From Sphingobium terrigena (GTDB lineage: Bacteria; Pseudomonadota; Alphaproteobacteria; Sphingomonadales; Sphingomonadaceae), in NCBI RefSeq assembly GCF_003591655.1, contig NZ_QVRA01000005.1, forward strand, positions 1-64,000: a stretch of DNA of 64,000 nucleotides, in the 5' to 3' direction. Below the pieces are notes generated by a model, which searched no databases, was not told where the DNA came from, and worked only from the letters and a program-made list of their open reading frames with translations. A program made the translations under genes and the position numbers. Shown here in pieces: positions 35,274-43,670 of the stretch. Every line of letters begins with the position of its first letter. Positions within the stretch are counted from its first letter, which is position 1.

Positions 35274-36137
35274 CTATTCGGCGGTCGTGGGCAATGGCTG
35301 GACCATCAGCTTTGGCCCCGGCGCGGCGGGCAGGGTCGGCGCGACGGCGGGCGGACGGGCGGCCTGAGCCGCATCGGGGGGTGGCGGCAGATTTTGCTGG
35401 ATCGCGCTGGTCACGCCGGGGGCAAAGCCCGCTCGCGGTGCTTCGCCGGGCGGAACGGGCGGCGGTGGCAGCGGCGTTGGGGAAGCCCATACTGTCACCG
35501 TCCCGCCAAAGCGCGACTGCCATTCAGCCAGCCGCCGCAGATAATCGGCATAGGCGGCGTAAAAGTCCTGAAACGGCTTTTCGAGTTCCGCTAGCGCGGT
35601 CGGGGCATAATCCAGCAGGGCGCTGGACGGCATGGCCAGCAGCTTTGCACCCACCGTTTCGGCGACCGGGCAGAAGCTTTTGGTGACTGGGGGCAGCGAG
35701 AAGAAATTATAGACGGTGGTGTTGAGCCGTTCGCGCGCGCCGAACCCGGCGCTGCCATAAGCGACGTTGTAGTTGCGATCGACCGCTTCATTGGCCTGGG
35801 TCAATATGGGTCCGTGGACATGGAGCAGCCGGTTATATTGCAGCCGTGGCAAGTCAGCCGCGCTGCGGCAGGACAAGGCCGCCACGTTGAGCGCCATGCG
35901 GACATGCCACAGCGCAGTGTTGGAGGTCACCTTGCGATTGGGGGTCAGATATTTGCCATCCTCGATATCCGGGATGCTCATATCCTCCACCGCGCCCATG
36001 GGCGGGCGCGGCATGATGGTGTCCACCACCGGCGGCGGCGGGGTGGGCGGGGGTGGCTTGACCGGGATCGAACAGGCCGCCAGCACGGCCAGCGACACAA
36101 GCGAAAAACGGCCATAGAAACGGCGCACGACGATCAT
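35274..36137 (-). CDS. Proline-rich lipoprotein of unknown function
   Basis: The protein has 287 residues. The signal peptide ends in the lipobox LAVLAAC, then a Pro-rich linker (KPPPPTPPPPVV), a helical central domain with four cysteine-containing or aromatic segments (ALSCRSAADLPRLQYNRLLH, KSFCPVAETVGAK), and a Pro-rich C-terminus. The ATG at 36137 has GGAG six bases upstream, better than the GTG at 36161. I do not recognise the family. Its periplasmic location suggests an envelope role. Confidence 0.7.
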   Translation of the reverse strand: MIVVRRFYGRFSLVSLAVLAACSIPVKPPPPTPPPPVVDTIMPRPPMGAVEDMSIPDIEDGKYLTPNRKVTSNTALWHVRMALNVAALSCRSAADLPRLQYNRLLHVHGPILTQANEAVDRNYNVAYGSAGFGARERLNTTVYNFFSLPPVTKSFCPVAETVGAKLLAMPSSALLDYAPTALAELEKPFQDFYAAYADYLRRLAEWQSRFGGTVTVWASPTPLPPPPVPPGEAPRAGFAPGVTSAIQQNLPPPPDAAQAARPPAVAPTLPAAPGPKLMVQPLPTTAE

Positions 36138-36222
36138 CAAATTCTCCGATGGGCTGTGCACCGGTCATGCCGGGCATTCTGGTCGGAGGAAATATGCCTG
36201 ATTAACCGTTCATCGCAAGGAT

Positions 36223-37236
36223 TCAGGCGGCCCGTCGCTCTAGGGCCACGGCGGCCTCCGCCATCAGCTGCGCGATGATGTCAGCGACCGGTTCTTCCTT
36301 CGTCACCATGCCGACCGACTGGCCCGCCATCAGCGACCCGCCATCGACATCGCCGTCAATCACGGCGCGGCGCAGCGCACCGGCCCAGAAATGTTCGATC
36401 TGCAACTGTGCCTCGCCCATATCGACCGCGCCGGCGTCGAGCAGATTGGCGACTTCGCGCTGTTTGGCGGTGAAATTTTCCATGCCCGCATTTTTGAGCG
36501 CGCGCACGGGAATGACCGGCAGGCGCGGGTCGATCTGGACGCTGGCGATGGCGTCGCGGGCCGAGGCGCGGAAGAAGGCCTTTTTGAACGCTGGGTGGGC
36601 GATGCTTTCGGTGGCGCAGGCAAAACGGGTGCCAAGCTGCACGCCGGCTGCGCCCATTTCCAGATAGGCGGCGATCGCTTCGCCCCGGCCAATGCCGCCC
36701 GCGACGAACACGGGCAATTGCTCGCTCATTTCGGGCAGGATTTCCTGCGCCAACACGCTGGTCGCGACCGGGCCGATATGGCCGCCTGCTTCATGGCCCT
36801 CAACGATCAGCGCATCGACGCCCGACCGCGCCAGCTTCTTGGCCAGCGCCAGGGCGGGCGCGAAGCAGATGAGCTTGGCGCCCTTGGCCTTGATCGCCTC
36901 GATACTGCCCTTGGGCGGCAGGCCGCCGGCCAGCACGACATGGGTCACGTCATGGCTGGCGCAGACGTCGATCAGGTCGAACAGTTGCGGGTGCATGGTG
37001 ATGAGGTTGACGCCGAAGGGCTTGGCTGTCAGCGCCTTGGTCGCAGCGATTTCCGCGTCGAGGAGGGCTGGTGTCATCGCGCCGCAGGCGATCACGCCGA
37101 AACCGCCCGCGTTGGACATGGCCGACACGAGATGCCGTTCCGACACCCAGCTCATCGCGCCGCACAGGATCGCGCTTTCGCAGCCGAGGAATTGCGTGCC
37201 GCGAGCCATGAGGGCAGTGAGTTTGGCGTTGGTCAT
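36223..37236 (-). CDS. Nitronate monooxygenase / 2-nitropropane dioxygenase-like flavoenzyme
   Basis: The protein has 337 residues with a TIM barrel: GAMSWVSERHLVSAMSNAGG, then ALIVEGHEAGGHIGPVATSV with the catalytic-type His, PVFVAGGIGRGEAIAAYLEM and GVQLGTRFACATES, which bind FMN. The family also includes FabK-type enoyl-ACP reductases; the HEAGGH segment favours nitronate monooxygenase, an enzyme that detoxifies nitroalkane anions. GAGG lies before ATG 37236. It is monocistronic. Confidence 0.88.
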   Translation of the reverse strand: MTNAKLTALMARGTQFLGCESAILCGAMSWVSERHLVSAMSNAGGFGVIACGAMTPALLDAEIAATKALTAKPFGVNLITMHPQLFDLIDVCASHDVTHVVLAGGLPPKGSIEAIKAKGAKLICFAPALALAKKLARSGVDALIVEGHEAGGHIGPVATSVLAQEILPEMSEQLPVFVAGGIGRGEAIAAYLEMGAAGVQLGTRFACATESIAHPAFKKAFFRASARDAIASVQIDPRLPVIPVRALKNAGMENFTAKQREVANLLDAGAVDMGEAQLQIEHFWAGALRRAVIDGDVDGGSLMAGQSVGMVTKEEPVADIIAQLMAEAAVALERRAA

Positions 37237-37282
37237 GTGTCGAACCTCAAGAAGCGCAAAAGCCACCGCCAGTCGAGAGGCC

Positions 37283-37315
37283 GGGAGATGGATCCCCGCC
37301 TTCGCGGGGATGACG
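37283..37315. repeat. Half copy of the GGATCCCCGC-type repeat
   Basis: GGGAGATGGATCCCCGCC and the following TTCGCGGGGATGACG match the right arm of the repeat at 21946-22036; the left arm is missing. It lies upstream of the nitronate monooxygenase-like gene. Confidence 0.75.
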
Positions 37316-37347
37316 ATTGAAGTAAAGAGCGAAGCGGCTTGGTCGAT

Positions 37348-37465
37348 ATTTGGCTCAGGCCGAGACGAAAATGGTGCCTTTCGAGAACCGGCGCGCAGCG
37401 TGCTTAATGCACGTGAGCACCGGAAGCGCAGAAAGGTGCCATTTGCAGGCCGGCATCAGCCAAAT
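37348..37465 (-). repeat. 120-bp 3' element with terminal inverted repeats, copy 2
   Basis: Read on the minus strand it starts 5 bases after the lysC stop with ATTTGGCTGATGCCGG and ends GGCCTGAGCCAAAT. It aligns over its whole length with the element at 5086-5205, and like it forms one long hairpin. Several differences between copies change both partners of a stem: GGGCT/AGCCC against TGGCT/AGCCA at the ends, AAATAG/CTATTT against AAATGG/CCATTT inside. Confidence 0.85.
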
Positions 37466-37470
37466 AGCGA

Positions 37471-38736
37471 CTAAGCCGCCGGGGCGTCCAGACCATAGGC
37501 GGTGTGCAGCACGCGGACGGCCAGTTCGGTTTCGTCCTCGTCGATCAGGACCGAAACCTTGATCTCGCTGGTGGAGATCGCTTCGATATTGATGCCGCGG
37601 TCGGCCAGCGTCTTGAACATGGTCGCGGCGACGCCGGCGTGGCTGCGCATACCCACACCCACGACGCTGATCTTGGCGACCTCGGTGTCGGTGATGATGC
37701 GGCGGAAGCCGATCGCGTCCTTGTTCGCTTCGAGAATATCGACGCTGCGGGCAAGGTCGGCGCGCGGCACAGTGAAGGTGACGTCGGTCTCTTCATTATC
37801 CTTGCTATCATTCTGGATAATCATGTCGACGTTGATCGCAGCGTCCGCCAGCGGCGTGAAGATGCTGGCGACCGCGCCCGGCTTGTCGGGCACGCGGGTC
37901 ACGATGATCTTCGCCTCATTCTTGTCATGGGCGATGCCGGTGATGAGCTGACGTTCCATCTTGCTTTCCTTGAGCTTGGCTTCCAGTTCCTCGTCGCTGA
38001 CGATCAGCGTGCCGGGCAGGTCGGTCTGGGTTGGATCATCGAAGGAGGACAGGACCTGCACGACCACGCCTTCCTTCATGGCAAGGCCGACCGAGCGGGT
38101 TTGCAGCACCTTGGCCCCGACCGAGGCGAGTTCGAGCATTTCCTCATAGGTGACGAGGTCGAGCTTGCGCGCGCGCGCCACGATGCGCGGGTCGGTGGTA
38201 TAGACGCCATCGACGTCGGTATAGATGTCGCAGCGATCGGCCTTGATCGCAGCGGCGACGGCGACGGCGGAGGTGTCGGAGCCGCCCCGGCCAAGCGTCG
38301 AGACGCGGCCATCGGCCATCATGCCCTGAAAGCCGGGGATCACGGCGACCTGCCCCGCGCCCATCGCAGCGAGCAGCGCGTCGGTATCGATGCTGCTGAC
38401 CCGCGCCTTGGCATGGGCTTCCACGGTCTTGATGGGGAGCTGCCAGCCGAGCCAGCTGCGCGCGTCCACGTCCATGGCCTTCAGCGTCATCGCCAGTAGG
38501 CCGCTGGTGATTTGCTCACCGGCGGCAACGACGACATCATATTCGGCCGGATCATAAAGGGCGGAGGCTTCCTTGCAGAAGCCGACGAGCCGATCCGTCT
38601 CGCCCGCCATGGCGGATACGACGACGGCGACTTGATGGCCCTGGCTCACCACATGTTTGACACGCGCGGCCACGTTGCGAATTCGCTCCATCCCCGCCAT
38701 GGAGGTGCCGCCGAATTTCATCACGATGCGCGCCAT
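37471..38736 (-). CDS. lysC: Aspartate kinase
   Basis: Phosphorylates aspartate, the first step to lysine, threonine and methionine (and to diaminopimelate for the cell wall). The protein has 421 residues: the kinase domain begins MARIVMKFGGTSMAGMERIR and has LGRGGSDTSAVAVAAAIKAD and DVDGVYTTDPRIV. Two C-terminal ACT domains (ITGIAHDKNEAKIIVTRVPD and ISVVGVGMRSHAGVAATMFK) give feedback inhibition. The ATG at 38736 is the conserved start. It is divergent from ubiG with 82 bases between. A structured repeat follows the stop. Confidence 0.97.
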   Translation of the reverse strand: MARIVMKFGGTSMAGMERIRNVAARVKHVVSQGHQVAVVVSAMAGETDRLVGFCKEASALYDPAEYDVVVAAGEQITSGLLAMTLKAMDVDARSWLGWQLPIKTVEAHAKARVSSIDTDALLAAMGAGQVAVIPGFQGMMADGRVSTLGRGGSDTSAVAVAAAIKADRCDIYTDVDGVYTTDPRIVARARKLDLVTYEEMLELASVGAKVLQTRSVGLAMKEGVVVQVLSSFDDPTQTDLPGTLIVSDEELEAKLKESKMERQLITGIAHDKNEAKIIVTRVPDKPGAVASIFTPLADAAINVDMIIQNDSKDNEETDVTFTVPRADLARSVDILEANKDAIGFRRIITDTEVAKISVVGVGMRSHAGVAATMFKTLADRGINIEAISTSEIKVSVLIDEDETELAVRVLHTAYGLDAPAA

Positions 38737-38818
38737 TTGCTTGTCGAACCTGCCTGTTGGTGAGAAAGAAAATGTCCCAGAAGGGCGAAACGGCGCTTCT
38801 TTAGCAGCGGATACGGAT

Positions 38819-39556
38819 ATGGCAAGCAACCCGACAGCAACGATCGACCCCAGGGAGGCCGCCCATTTCGGCACGATGGCGGCCGAGTGGTGGGACCCGC
38901 AGGGCAGCAGCGCGATGCTGCACAAGCTGAACCCGGTGCGGCTCGCCTATATTCGGGCGGCGATCGACGCGCACTGGCCGGGCAAATCGCATGATTTTGA
39001 GCCGCTTGGCGGCAAGCGGGCGCTGGATGTGGGGTGCGGTGCAGGGTTGCTGGCCGAACCGCTGGCGCGGCTGGGCGCAAGTGTGACGGGGCTGGACGCG
39101 GCGCCGGAGAATATCGCGGCGGCGCGCGCCCATGCCGACCGCCAAGGGCTGGCGATCGACTATCGCGCGACGCCGGTAGAGGAAGTGGCGGACGGCGGGT
39201 TCGATCTGGTCACATCCATGGAGGTGATCGAGCACGTCGCCGATCCCGCCGCTTTCGTCCGCGCGCTGGCCGAAAGACTCGCTCCCGATGGCCTCATGAT
39301 CCTGTCCACGCCCAACCGCACCCCCCTCTCCCGCCTGGCGATGATCACGATCGGCGAGAGCATCGGCGGCATCCCCAAGGGGACGCATGACTGGGGCAAG
39401 TTCATCACGCCGGAGGAATTGACAGCATTGCTGGAACAGGCCGGGCTGGAGGTGATCGACAGCAGCGGGCTGAGCTTCGATCCGGGGCGGGGCTTCACCC
39501 TGTCGGCGAACAAGGCGATCAACTATCTGCTGACCGTGCGGCACCGGCAGGACTGA
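38819..39556 (+). CDS. ubiG: Bifunctional 2-polyprenyl-6-hydroxyphenol methylase/3-demethylubiquinol 3-O-methyltransferase
   Basis: Performs the two O-methylations of ubiquinone synthesis. The protein has 245 residues: the UbiG-type start TIDPREAAHFGTMAAEWWDP, then GSSAMLHKLNPVRLAYI, the SAM motif ALDVGCGAGLLAEPLARLGA and VTSMEVIEHVADPAAFV. The ATG at 38819 gives MASNPTATIDP. It is divergent from lysC and followed 4 bases later by a DUF1801/YdeI-like gene. Confidence 0.97.
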   Translation: MASNPTATIDPREAAHFGTMAAEWWDPQGSSAMLHKLNPVRLAYIRAAIDAHWPGKSHDFEPLGGKRALDVGCGAGLLAEPLARLGASVTGLDAAPENIAAARAHADRQGLAIDYRATPVEEVADGGFDLVTSMEVIEHVADPAAFVRALAERLAPDGLMILSTPNRTPLSRLAMITIGESIGGIPKGTHDWGKFITPEELTALLEQAGLEVIDSSGLSFDPGRGFTLSANKAINYLLTVRHRQD

Positions 39557-39560
39557 CGCG

Positions 39561-40151
39561 ATGCCGGGCGATCCCCGCATCGACGCCTATATTGCGCGGC
39601 AGGCGGATTTTGCCCGGCCAATCCTGACCCATATCCGCGCGCTGGTTCATGCCACAGTGCCGGAAGCGGGTGAGGCGATTAAATGGGGAATGCCCTTCTT
39701 CACCTATAAGGACCAGAATCTGTGCAGCATGGCCGCGTTCAAGAGTCATGCCGCCTTCGGTTTCTGGCATGACAAGGTTGGGCAGGACGCCGCCAAATCG
39801 GGAGCGATGGGGCAGTTCGGCAAGATTGCCAGCCTGATCGACCTGCCGCCCGACGCGGAAATCGCCGCGCTGCTGCGCCAGGCAATGGCGTTGATTGATG
39901 CGGGGGATCGGCCGCGCACCAGCGCGAAAGAGCCGCGCGCGCCGCTTGCCGTCCATCCGGCTTTTGCAGAGGCGATTGCTGCTGACCCGGCTGCCGCGGC
40001 GGTGTGGGCCGCCTTCCCGCCGGGCAAGGTCCGCGACTATTGCGAATGGATCAATGACGCCAAAGGTGATTCGACCCGCGACAAGCGCATGGCCCAGGCG
40101 GTCGAATGGATCGCGCAGGGCAAGGGGCGGAACTGGAAATATCAGAGATAG
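39561..40151 (+). CDS. YdeI/OmpD-associated, DUF1801-type protein
   Basis: The protein has 196 residues. The N-terminal DUF1801 fold (ILTHIRALVHATVPEAGEAI, then KWGMPFFTYKDQNLCSMAAF and GFWHD) is followed by a helical YdeI C-terminal part with FPPGKVRDYCEWINDAKGDS and TRDKRMAQAVEWIAQGK. The function is unknown; related proteins are implicated in resistance to cationic peptides. It lies 4 bases after ubiG and is probably co-transcribed. Confidence 0.86.
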   Translation: MPGDPRIDAYIARQADFARPILTHIRALVHATVPEAGEAIKWGMPFFTYKDQNLCSMAAFKSHAAFGFWHDKVGQDAAKSGAMGQFGKIASLIDLPPDAEIAALLRQAMALIDAGDRPRTSAKEPRAPLAVHPAFAEAIAADPAAAAVWAAFPPGKVRDYCEWINDAKGDSTRDKRMAQAVEWIAQGKGRNWKYQR

Positions 40152-40189
40152 CGGGGAGCGACTTGATCCGCCCGACCCTTTTGAGAGGG

Positions 40190-40276
40190 TGGTGGACAGG
40201 GTTGGGTTCGAACCAACGTAGGGCGTAGCCCGGCAGATTTACAGTCTGCTGCCTTTAACCACTCGGCCACCTGTCC
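40190..40276 (-). tRNA. tRNA-Tyr (anticodon GTA)
   Basis: On the minus strand it starts GGACAGGTGGCCGAGTGG and has the anticodon loop CTGTAAA (anticodon GTA), a long variable arm typical of class II tRNAs, the T-loop GGTTCGAACCC and acceptor end CCTGTCC-A with CCA encoded. The acceptor stem GGACAGG/CCTGTCC is perfect. It is 87 bases with CCA. Confidence 0.96.
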
Positions 40277-40380
40277 ATTACCCGTCGCGGTCAGGAAAAA
40301 GCTTCTTTCCCGCGCTGGAGGCGGCTCAATGGCGAAAGGAGGCTTGCCTGTCAATGGTCGGATGTGAAAAGAGCGCTTCC

Positions 40381-41121
40381 ATGAAAAGAGGTCATCGTCC
40401 CGCCAAGCCCAAGGGCGCGTTCCCGCGCTTCTATGGTCGCCACGCCGTCATTGCGGCGCTGGCCAATCCCAACCGCATCGTGCGCAAGATATGGGGCACC
40501 CGCGAAGCGCTGGGCGCGCTGGAGCTGCCACCGGTGCTGCCGATCGTCTATGCCGATGTGGCGGATATGGGCCGGATGGTCCCGTCCGACGCGCCGCATC
40601 AGGGCATCGTCGCCGAAGTCGAACCGCTGGACGATGTCTGGCTGGGCGATGTGCTGGACGAAGGGCGCGATGACAAGCGGCCGATCCTGGTGCTGGACCA
40701 GGTGACCGACCCGCATAATGTCGGTGCGATCCTGCGGTCCGCCGCGGCGTTCGATGCGCTGTGCATCGTCACGCAGGACCGGCACGCCCCGCCCGAATCA
40801 GGCGTGCTGGCGCGCGCCGCGTCGGGCGCGCTGGAGATCATGCCGTGGGTGCGGGTGGTCAACCTGTCGCGGGCTTTGGACGAAATTGCCGAGGCCGGTT
40901 ACTGGCGCATCGGGCTGGATGGCGAGGCGGACACAAATCTGGGCGACGCGATCGGCGAATCGCGGGTCGCGCTGGTGCTGGGGGCCGAAGGCGAAGGGCT
41001 GCGTCACAACAGCATGGCGCATTGCGACATTTTGGCTAAACTGCCGATCAGTCCGCGGATGGAGAGCCTGAACGTGTCCAACGCCGCGGCCATCGCCCTG
41101 TACGCCGCCGCCAGCCGGTAG
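40381..41121 (+). CDS. rlmB: TrmH/SpoU family rRNA methyltransferase, probably 23S rRNA Gm2251 enzyme
   Basis: The protein has 246 residues: a short substrate-binding N-terminal part (FPRFYGRHAVIAALANPNRI) and the SPOUT catalytic domain with DQVTDPHNVGAILRSAAAFD, ALVLGAEGEGLRH and LPISPRMESLNVSNAAAIAL, which form the knot. The ATG at 40381 starts a basic KRGHRPAKPKG tail; GTG-type starts upstream are possible. RlmB is the closest match, though other 2'-O-methyl rRNA/tRNA targets cannot be excluded. Confidence 0.88.
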   Translation: MKRGHRPAKPKGAFPRFYGRHAVIAALANPNRIVRKIWGTREALGALELPPVLPIVYADVADMGRMVPSDAPHQGIVAEVEPLDDVWLGDVLDEGRDDKRPILVLDQVTDPHNVGAILRSAAAFDALCIVTQDRHAPPESGVLARAASGALEIMPWVRVVNLSRALDEIAEAGYWRIGLDGEADTNLGDAIGESRVALVLGAEGEGLRHNSMAHCDILAKLPISPRMESLNVSNAAAIALYAAASR

Positions 41122-41156
41122 GCGGCCGACCGGGCGGCTAGTCGGGGGACGTCGCC

Positions 41157-41876
41157 ATGACATGTCTGTTGCGTTGGGTGCTGGCGCTGCCGGGGGTGAT
41201 GGCGCTGTCGGCTTGCCTGGTGACGCCGGGCAAGTTCGAGTCCTCGCTCGACATCCGGGCCGACCGCAGTTTCAGCTTTGCCTATAAGGGCGAGATCATC
41301 GCGTCGGACAGCGGCAAGGGGGCGATGAGCGTCCCTGAACCGGCAAGCGAGGATGGCGAGACGGCACCGGCACAGCTGTTGCAAATCGCGCAGGAAAAGT
41401 TCGACAGCGAAGCCGACAATGGTAACGACGTGCAAATGCGCGCGATCGCCGACGCTCTGACGAAAGAAAAAGGCTTTAAATCAGTGCGTTACATGGGGAA
41501 TCGCAAGTTCGAGATCGACTATGCGATCAGCGGGCGGCTGACCCATGCCTTCCTGTTTCCCTTCAACATCGACGCGCAGATCGTGCTGCCCTTCGTCGCG
41601 GCGGAATTGCGCGGGGACGACCGGGTGCGGGTGAAGGCGCCGGGCTTTGCCAATGGGTTCGACAAGAGTCAGGGGCCGACGCTGGGCGCGGGCGGGCCGG
41701 GCGAAGAAGCGGCCAAGGCGCTGAACGGCAGCTTCACGCTGACGACCGACGCGGAGATTATCAGCCAGAATCAGGAGGAGGGCGCGCAGCCTGTCGCCAA
41801 TGGCAAGCGTATCGTCTGGCGGGTCACGCCGCTGACGAGTGAGGCGCCCGCCGCCACGCTGCGGTTGCAGCGGTAG
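41157..41876 (+). CDS. Lipoprotein of unknown function
   Basis: The protein has 239 residues with the lipobox LSACLV after a hydrophobic start. The mature part is beta-rich: KFESSLDIRADRSFSFAYKG, later GFKSVRYMGNRKFEIDYAIS and LTTDAEIISQNQEEGAQPV. It resembles the YbbC/LolA-like beta sheets only loosely, and I do not recognise the family. An outer-membrane or periplasmic location is likely. It follows rlmB by 35 bases. Confidence 0.7.
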   Translation: MTCLLRWVLALPGVMALSACLVTPGKFESSLDIRADRSFSFAYKGEIIASDSGKGAMSVPEPASEDGETAPAQLLQIAQEKFDSEADNGNDVQMRAIADALTKEKGFKSVRYMGNRKFEIDYAISGRLTHAFLFPFNIDAQIVLPFVAAELRGDDRVRVKAPGFANGFDKSQGPTLGAGGPGEEAAKALNGSFTLTTDAEIISQNQEEGAQPVANGKRIVWRVTPLTSEAPAATLRLQR

Positions 41877-41893
41877 CGGGCGCGCTCATAGCA

Positions 41894-42211
41894 TCAATCT
41901 TCCGGCGCTATGGTGACGCGCAGGCCGTCCAGCGCATCGCTCAGCACGACCTGGCAGGACAGGCGGCTGGTGTCGTTGCGATGGTCGGAGCTGTCGAGCA
42001 GGTCATTTTCGTCCTCGCTCATCGCGGGAAGCGAATCAGCGAAAGCCGGGTCGATAAAGACATGGCAGGTCGCGCAGGAGCAGCAGCCGCCGCAGAGCGC
42101 CAGCAATTCGTCAAAGCCATTGTCGCGGATGACTTCCATCACCGACAGGCCATTGTCGCCATCGACAGCCTGTTCTTCGCCCGCACGGTTGACCACGATC
42201 AGTTTCGGCAT
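41894..42211 (-). CDS. fdx: Adrenodoxin-type [2Fe-2S] ferredoxin
   Basis: The protein has 105 residues with the four cluster cysteines: C-x5-C-x2-C in [16 protein letters not shown] (the exact three are the first, fourth or fifth, and last of this run by analogy) and the distal Cys in [10 protein letters not shown]. Acidic residues (SEDENDLLD) form the partner interface as in adrenodoxin or terpredoxin. Such proteins feed electrons to cytochrome P450s or to iron-sulfur assembly; no isc genes are nearby here, so the partner is unknown. Confidence 0.93.
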   Translation of the reverse strand: MPKLIVVNRAGEEQAVDGDNGLSVMEVIRDNGFDELLALCGGCCSCATCHVFIDPAFADSLPAMSEDENDLLDSSDHRNDTSRLSCQVVLSDALDGLRVTIAPED

Positions 42212-42289
42212 CTATCCAGTCCCCTAGAATTTTCTCCGCCGCTCTGACGGACAGACGCCGGGAAATCAAGGGCGGACGGAAAACAACTT

Positions 42290-42907
42290 ATGGTCACGAC
42301 CGCAGAAACAATACGCACCAGCCTGGACGCCATCGCCGCGATCGAGCCGGGATTTGGCGCAGCGCTGACCCGTGTCGGCTATCCTGAACCGCGCCTGCGG
42401 GAGCCGGGCTATGAGACGCTGCTACGCACGATCGTAGGCCAGCAGGTGAGCGTGGCAGCAGCGGCGGCGGTGTGGCGCAAGCTGGAGGCGGAACTGGGCG
42501 CGGGCTGCGCGCCCGACGCGCTGCTGGGCCGCGACCATGACGCGCTGCGCGCTTGCGGCCTGTCGCGCCAGAAACAGGGCTATGCCCGCAGCCTGGCCGA
42601 AATGGTGCTGAGCGGGGCGCTGGACCTGAACGCCCTGCCCGCCGATGATGAGGACGCGATTGCGCAGCTCATCCAGATCAAGGGGATTGGCCGCTGGTCG
42701 GCGGAAATCTACCTGTTGTTCGCCGAAGGGCGGCCCGACATCTGGCCGGCGGGCGATCTGGCCGTGCAGATCGAGGTCGGCCGGATATTGGGCCTGCCCG
42801 AACGACCGAGCGAAAAAATGACCCGCCAGTTGGCCGAAGCCTGGCGTCCGCATCGCGGCGCCGTGGCCATCATGGCGTGGCACCATTATAACACAGAGGT
42901 TCTATAA
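42290..42907 (+). CDS. DNA-3-methyladenine glycosylase II, AlkA family
   Basis: The protein has 205 residues with the helix-hairpin-helix IQIKGIGRWSAEIYLLFAEG and the catalytic Asp in WPAGDLAVQ. The N-terminal RTIVGQQVSVAAAAAVWRKL is typical of HhH-GPD glycosylases. It removes alkylated bases such as 3-methyladenine from DNA. The short form lacks the AlkA N-terminal beta domain, as in many bacteria. It is followed directly (2 bases) by a DUF2188-like gene. Confidence 0.92.
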   Translation: MVTTAETIRTSLDAIAAIEPGFGAALTRVGYPEPRLREPGYETLLRTIVGQQVSVAAAAAVWRKLEAELGAGCAPDALLGRDHDALRACGLSRQKQGYARSLAEMVLSGALDLNALPADDEDAIAQLIQIKGIGRWSAEIYLLFAEGRPDIWPAGDLAVQIEVGRILGLPERPSEKMTRQLAEAWRPHRGAVAIMAWHHYNTEVL

Positions 42908-42909
42908 CC

Positions 42910-43137
42910 ATGTCCGCTACACTGCCACACGCCCGCTACATCGTCCTGGCCCATGAGGGCGTGTGGAAGATCAATCTGAACAACAGCTATTATGGCCCGT
43001 TCGATAGCCAGGCGGCAGCGGTCGAGAGCGCGACAGACACCGCGCGCAAGGCTAGCGAAGGCGGCTATCCCGCGTCCGTCCTGTTGATGAAGGACGCCAC
43101 CAATTTCGAGACATTGTGGAACAGCGGGCAGCATTGA
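42910..43137 (+). CDS. DUF2188-like small protein
   Basis: The protein has 75 residues: ARYIVLAHEGVWKINLNNSY, YGPFDSQAAAVESATDTARK and VLLMKDATNFETLWNSG. This is the beta-beta-alpha-beta layout of DUF2188 proteins, usually uncharacterised small cytoplasmic proteins. It follows the glycosylase gene by 2 bases, so it is co-transcribed with it; a role in DNA repair is only a guess. Confidence 0.75.
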   Translation: MSATLPHARYIVLAHEGVWKINLNNSYYGPFDSQAAAVESATDTARKASEGGYPASVLLMKDATNFETLWNSGQH

Positions 43138-43235
43138 CCCTGTTCTTTGGTCTGTCGACCAAGGATTCTTATGCAGTCACGGGAACCGTGCGGGCAGCGG
43201 GGCATTTCTTGTCCTGAATCATACAGGCCCCAAGG

Positions 43236-43670
43236 ATGAGCAAGAAAGTATTGATAGTCGAGGACGAGATTTTCGTCGCTCTGGAAATTGAACAGATTGT
43301 CGAGGAGACGGGATTCGACGTCAGCGCCATTGCCGCTGACCGCGAGGCTGCGCTGGCCTGCGCGGACTCCTGCGACATAGCGCTGGTCGATTTGAACCTG
43401 CGCGATGGGCCGACCGGGCCGACCATCGGCATGGAACTGGCCAGCCGCTATGGCATCCGCGTCATCTATGTCACCGCCAACCCTTCGCAGATTGGCGCGG
43501 CTTCGGTCGCGGCGCTGGGCGTCATCACCAAGCCATTTCGCGCGCAGAGCATTTCCGCCGCGCTGCAATTGGCCGCGGAGGATGAACCTGAATTGCACGC
43601 AGCCGATATTGCCGGCTTTATTCCTTTCCTGCCGAACGGCTCATCGAGCGGGATGGAATCCAGAGGCTGA
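43236..43670 (+). CDS. Stand-alone response regulator receiver protein
   Basis: The protein has 144 residues and only the receiver domain: acidic pocket VLIVEDEIF, phospho-acceptor Asp52 in IALVDLNLRDG, Thr in VIYVTANP, and Lys99 in GVITKPF. With no output domain it may act by protein contact. The partner is probably the HWE kinase encoded convergently downstream, with which its 3' end overlaps by 53 bases. Receivers of this kind next to HWE kinases often belong to stress or light responses. Confidence 0.9.
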   Translation: MSKKVLIVEDEIFVALEIEQIVEETGFDVSAIAADREAALACADSCDIALVDLNLRDGPTGPTIGMELASRYGIRVIYVTANPSQIGAASVAALGVITKPFRAQSISAALQLAAEDEPELHAADIAGFIPFLPNGSSSGMESRG

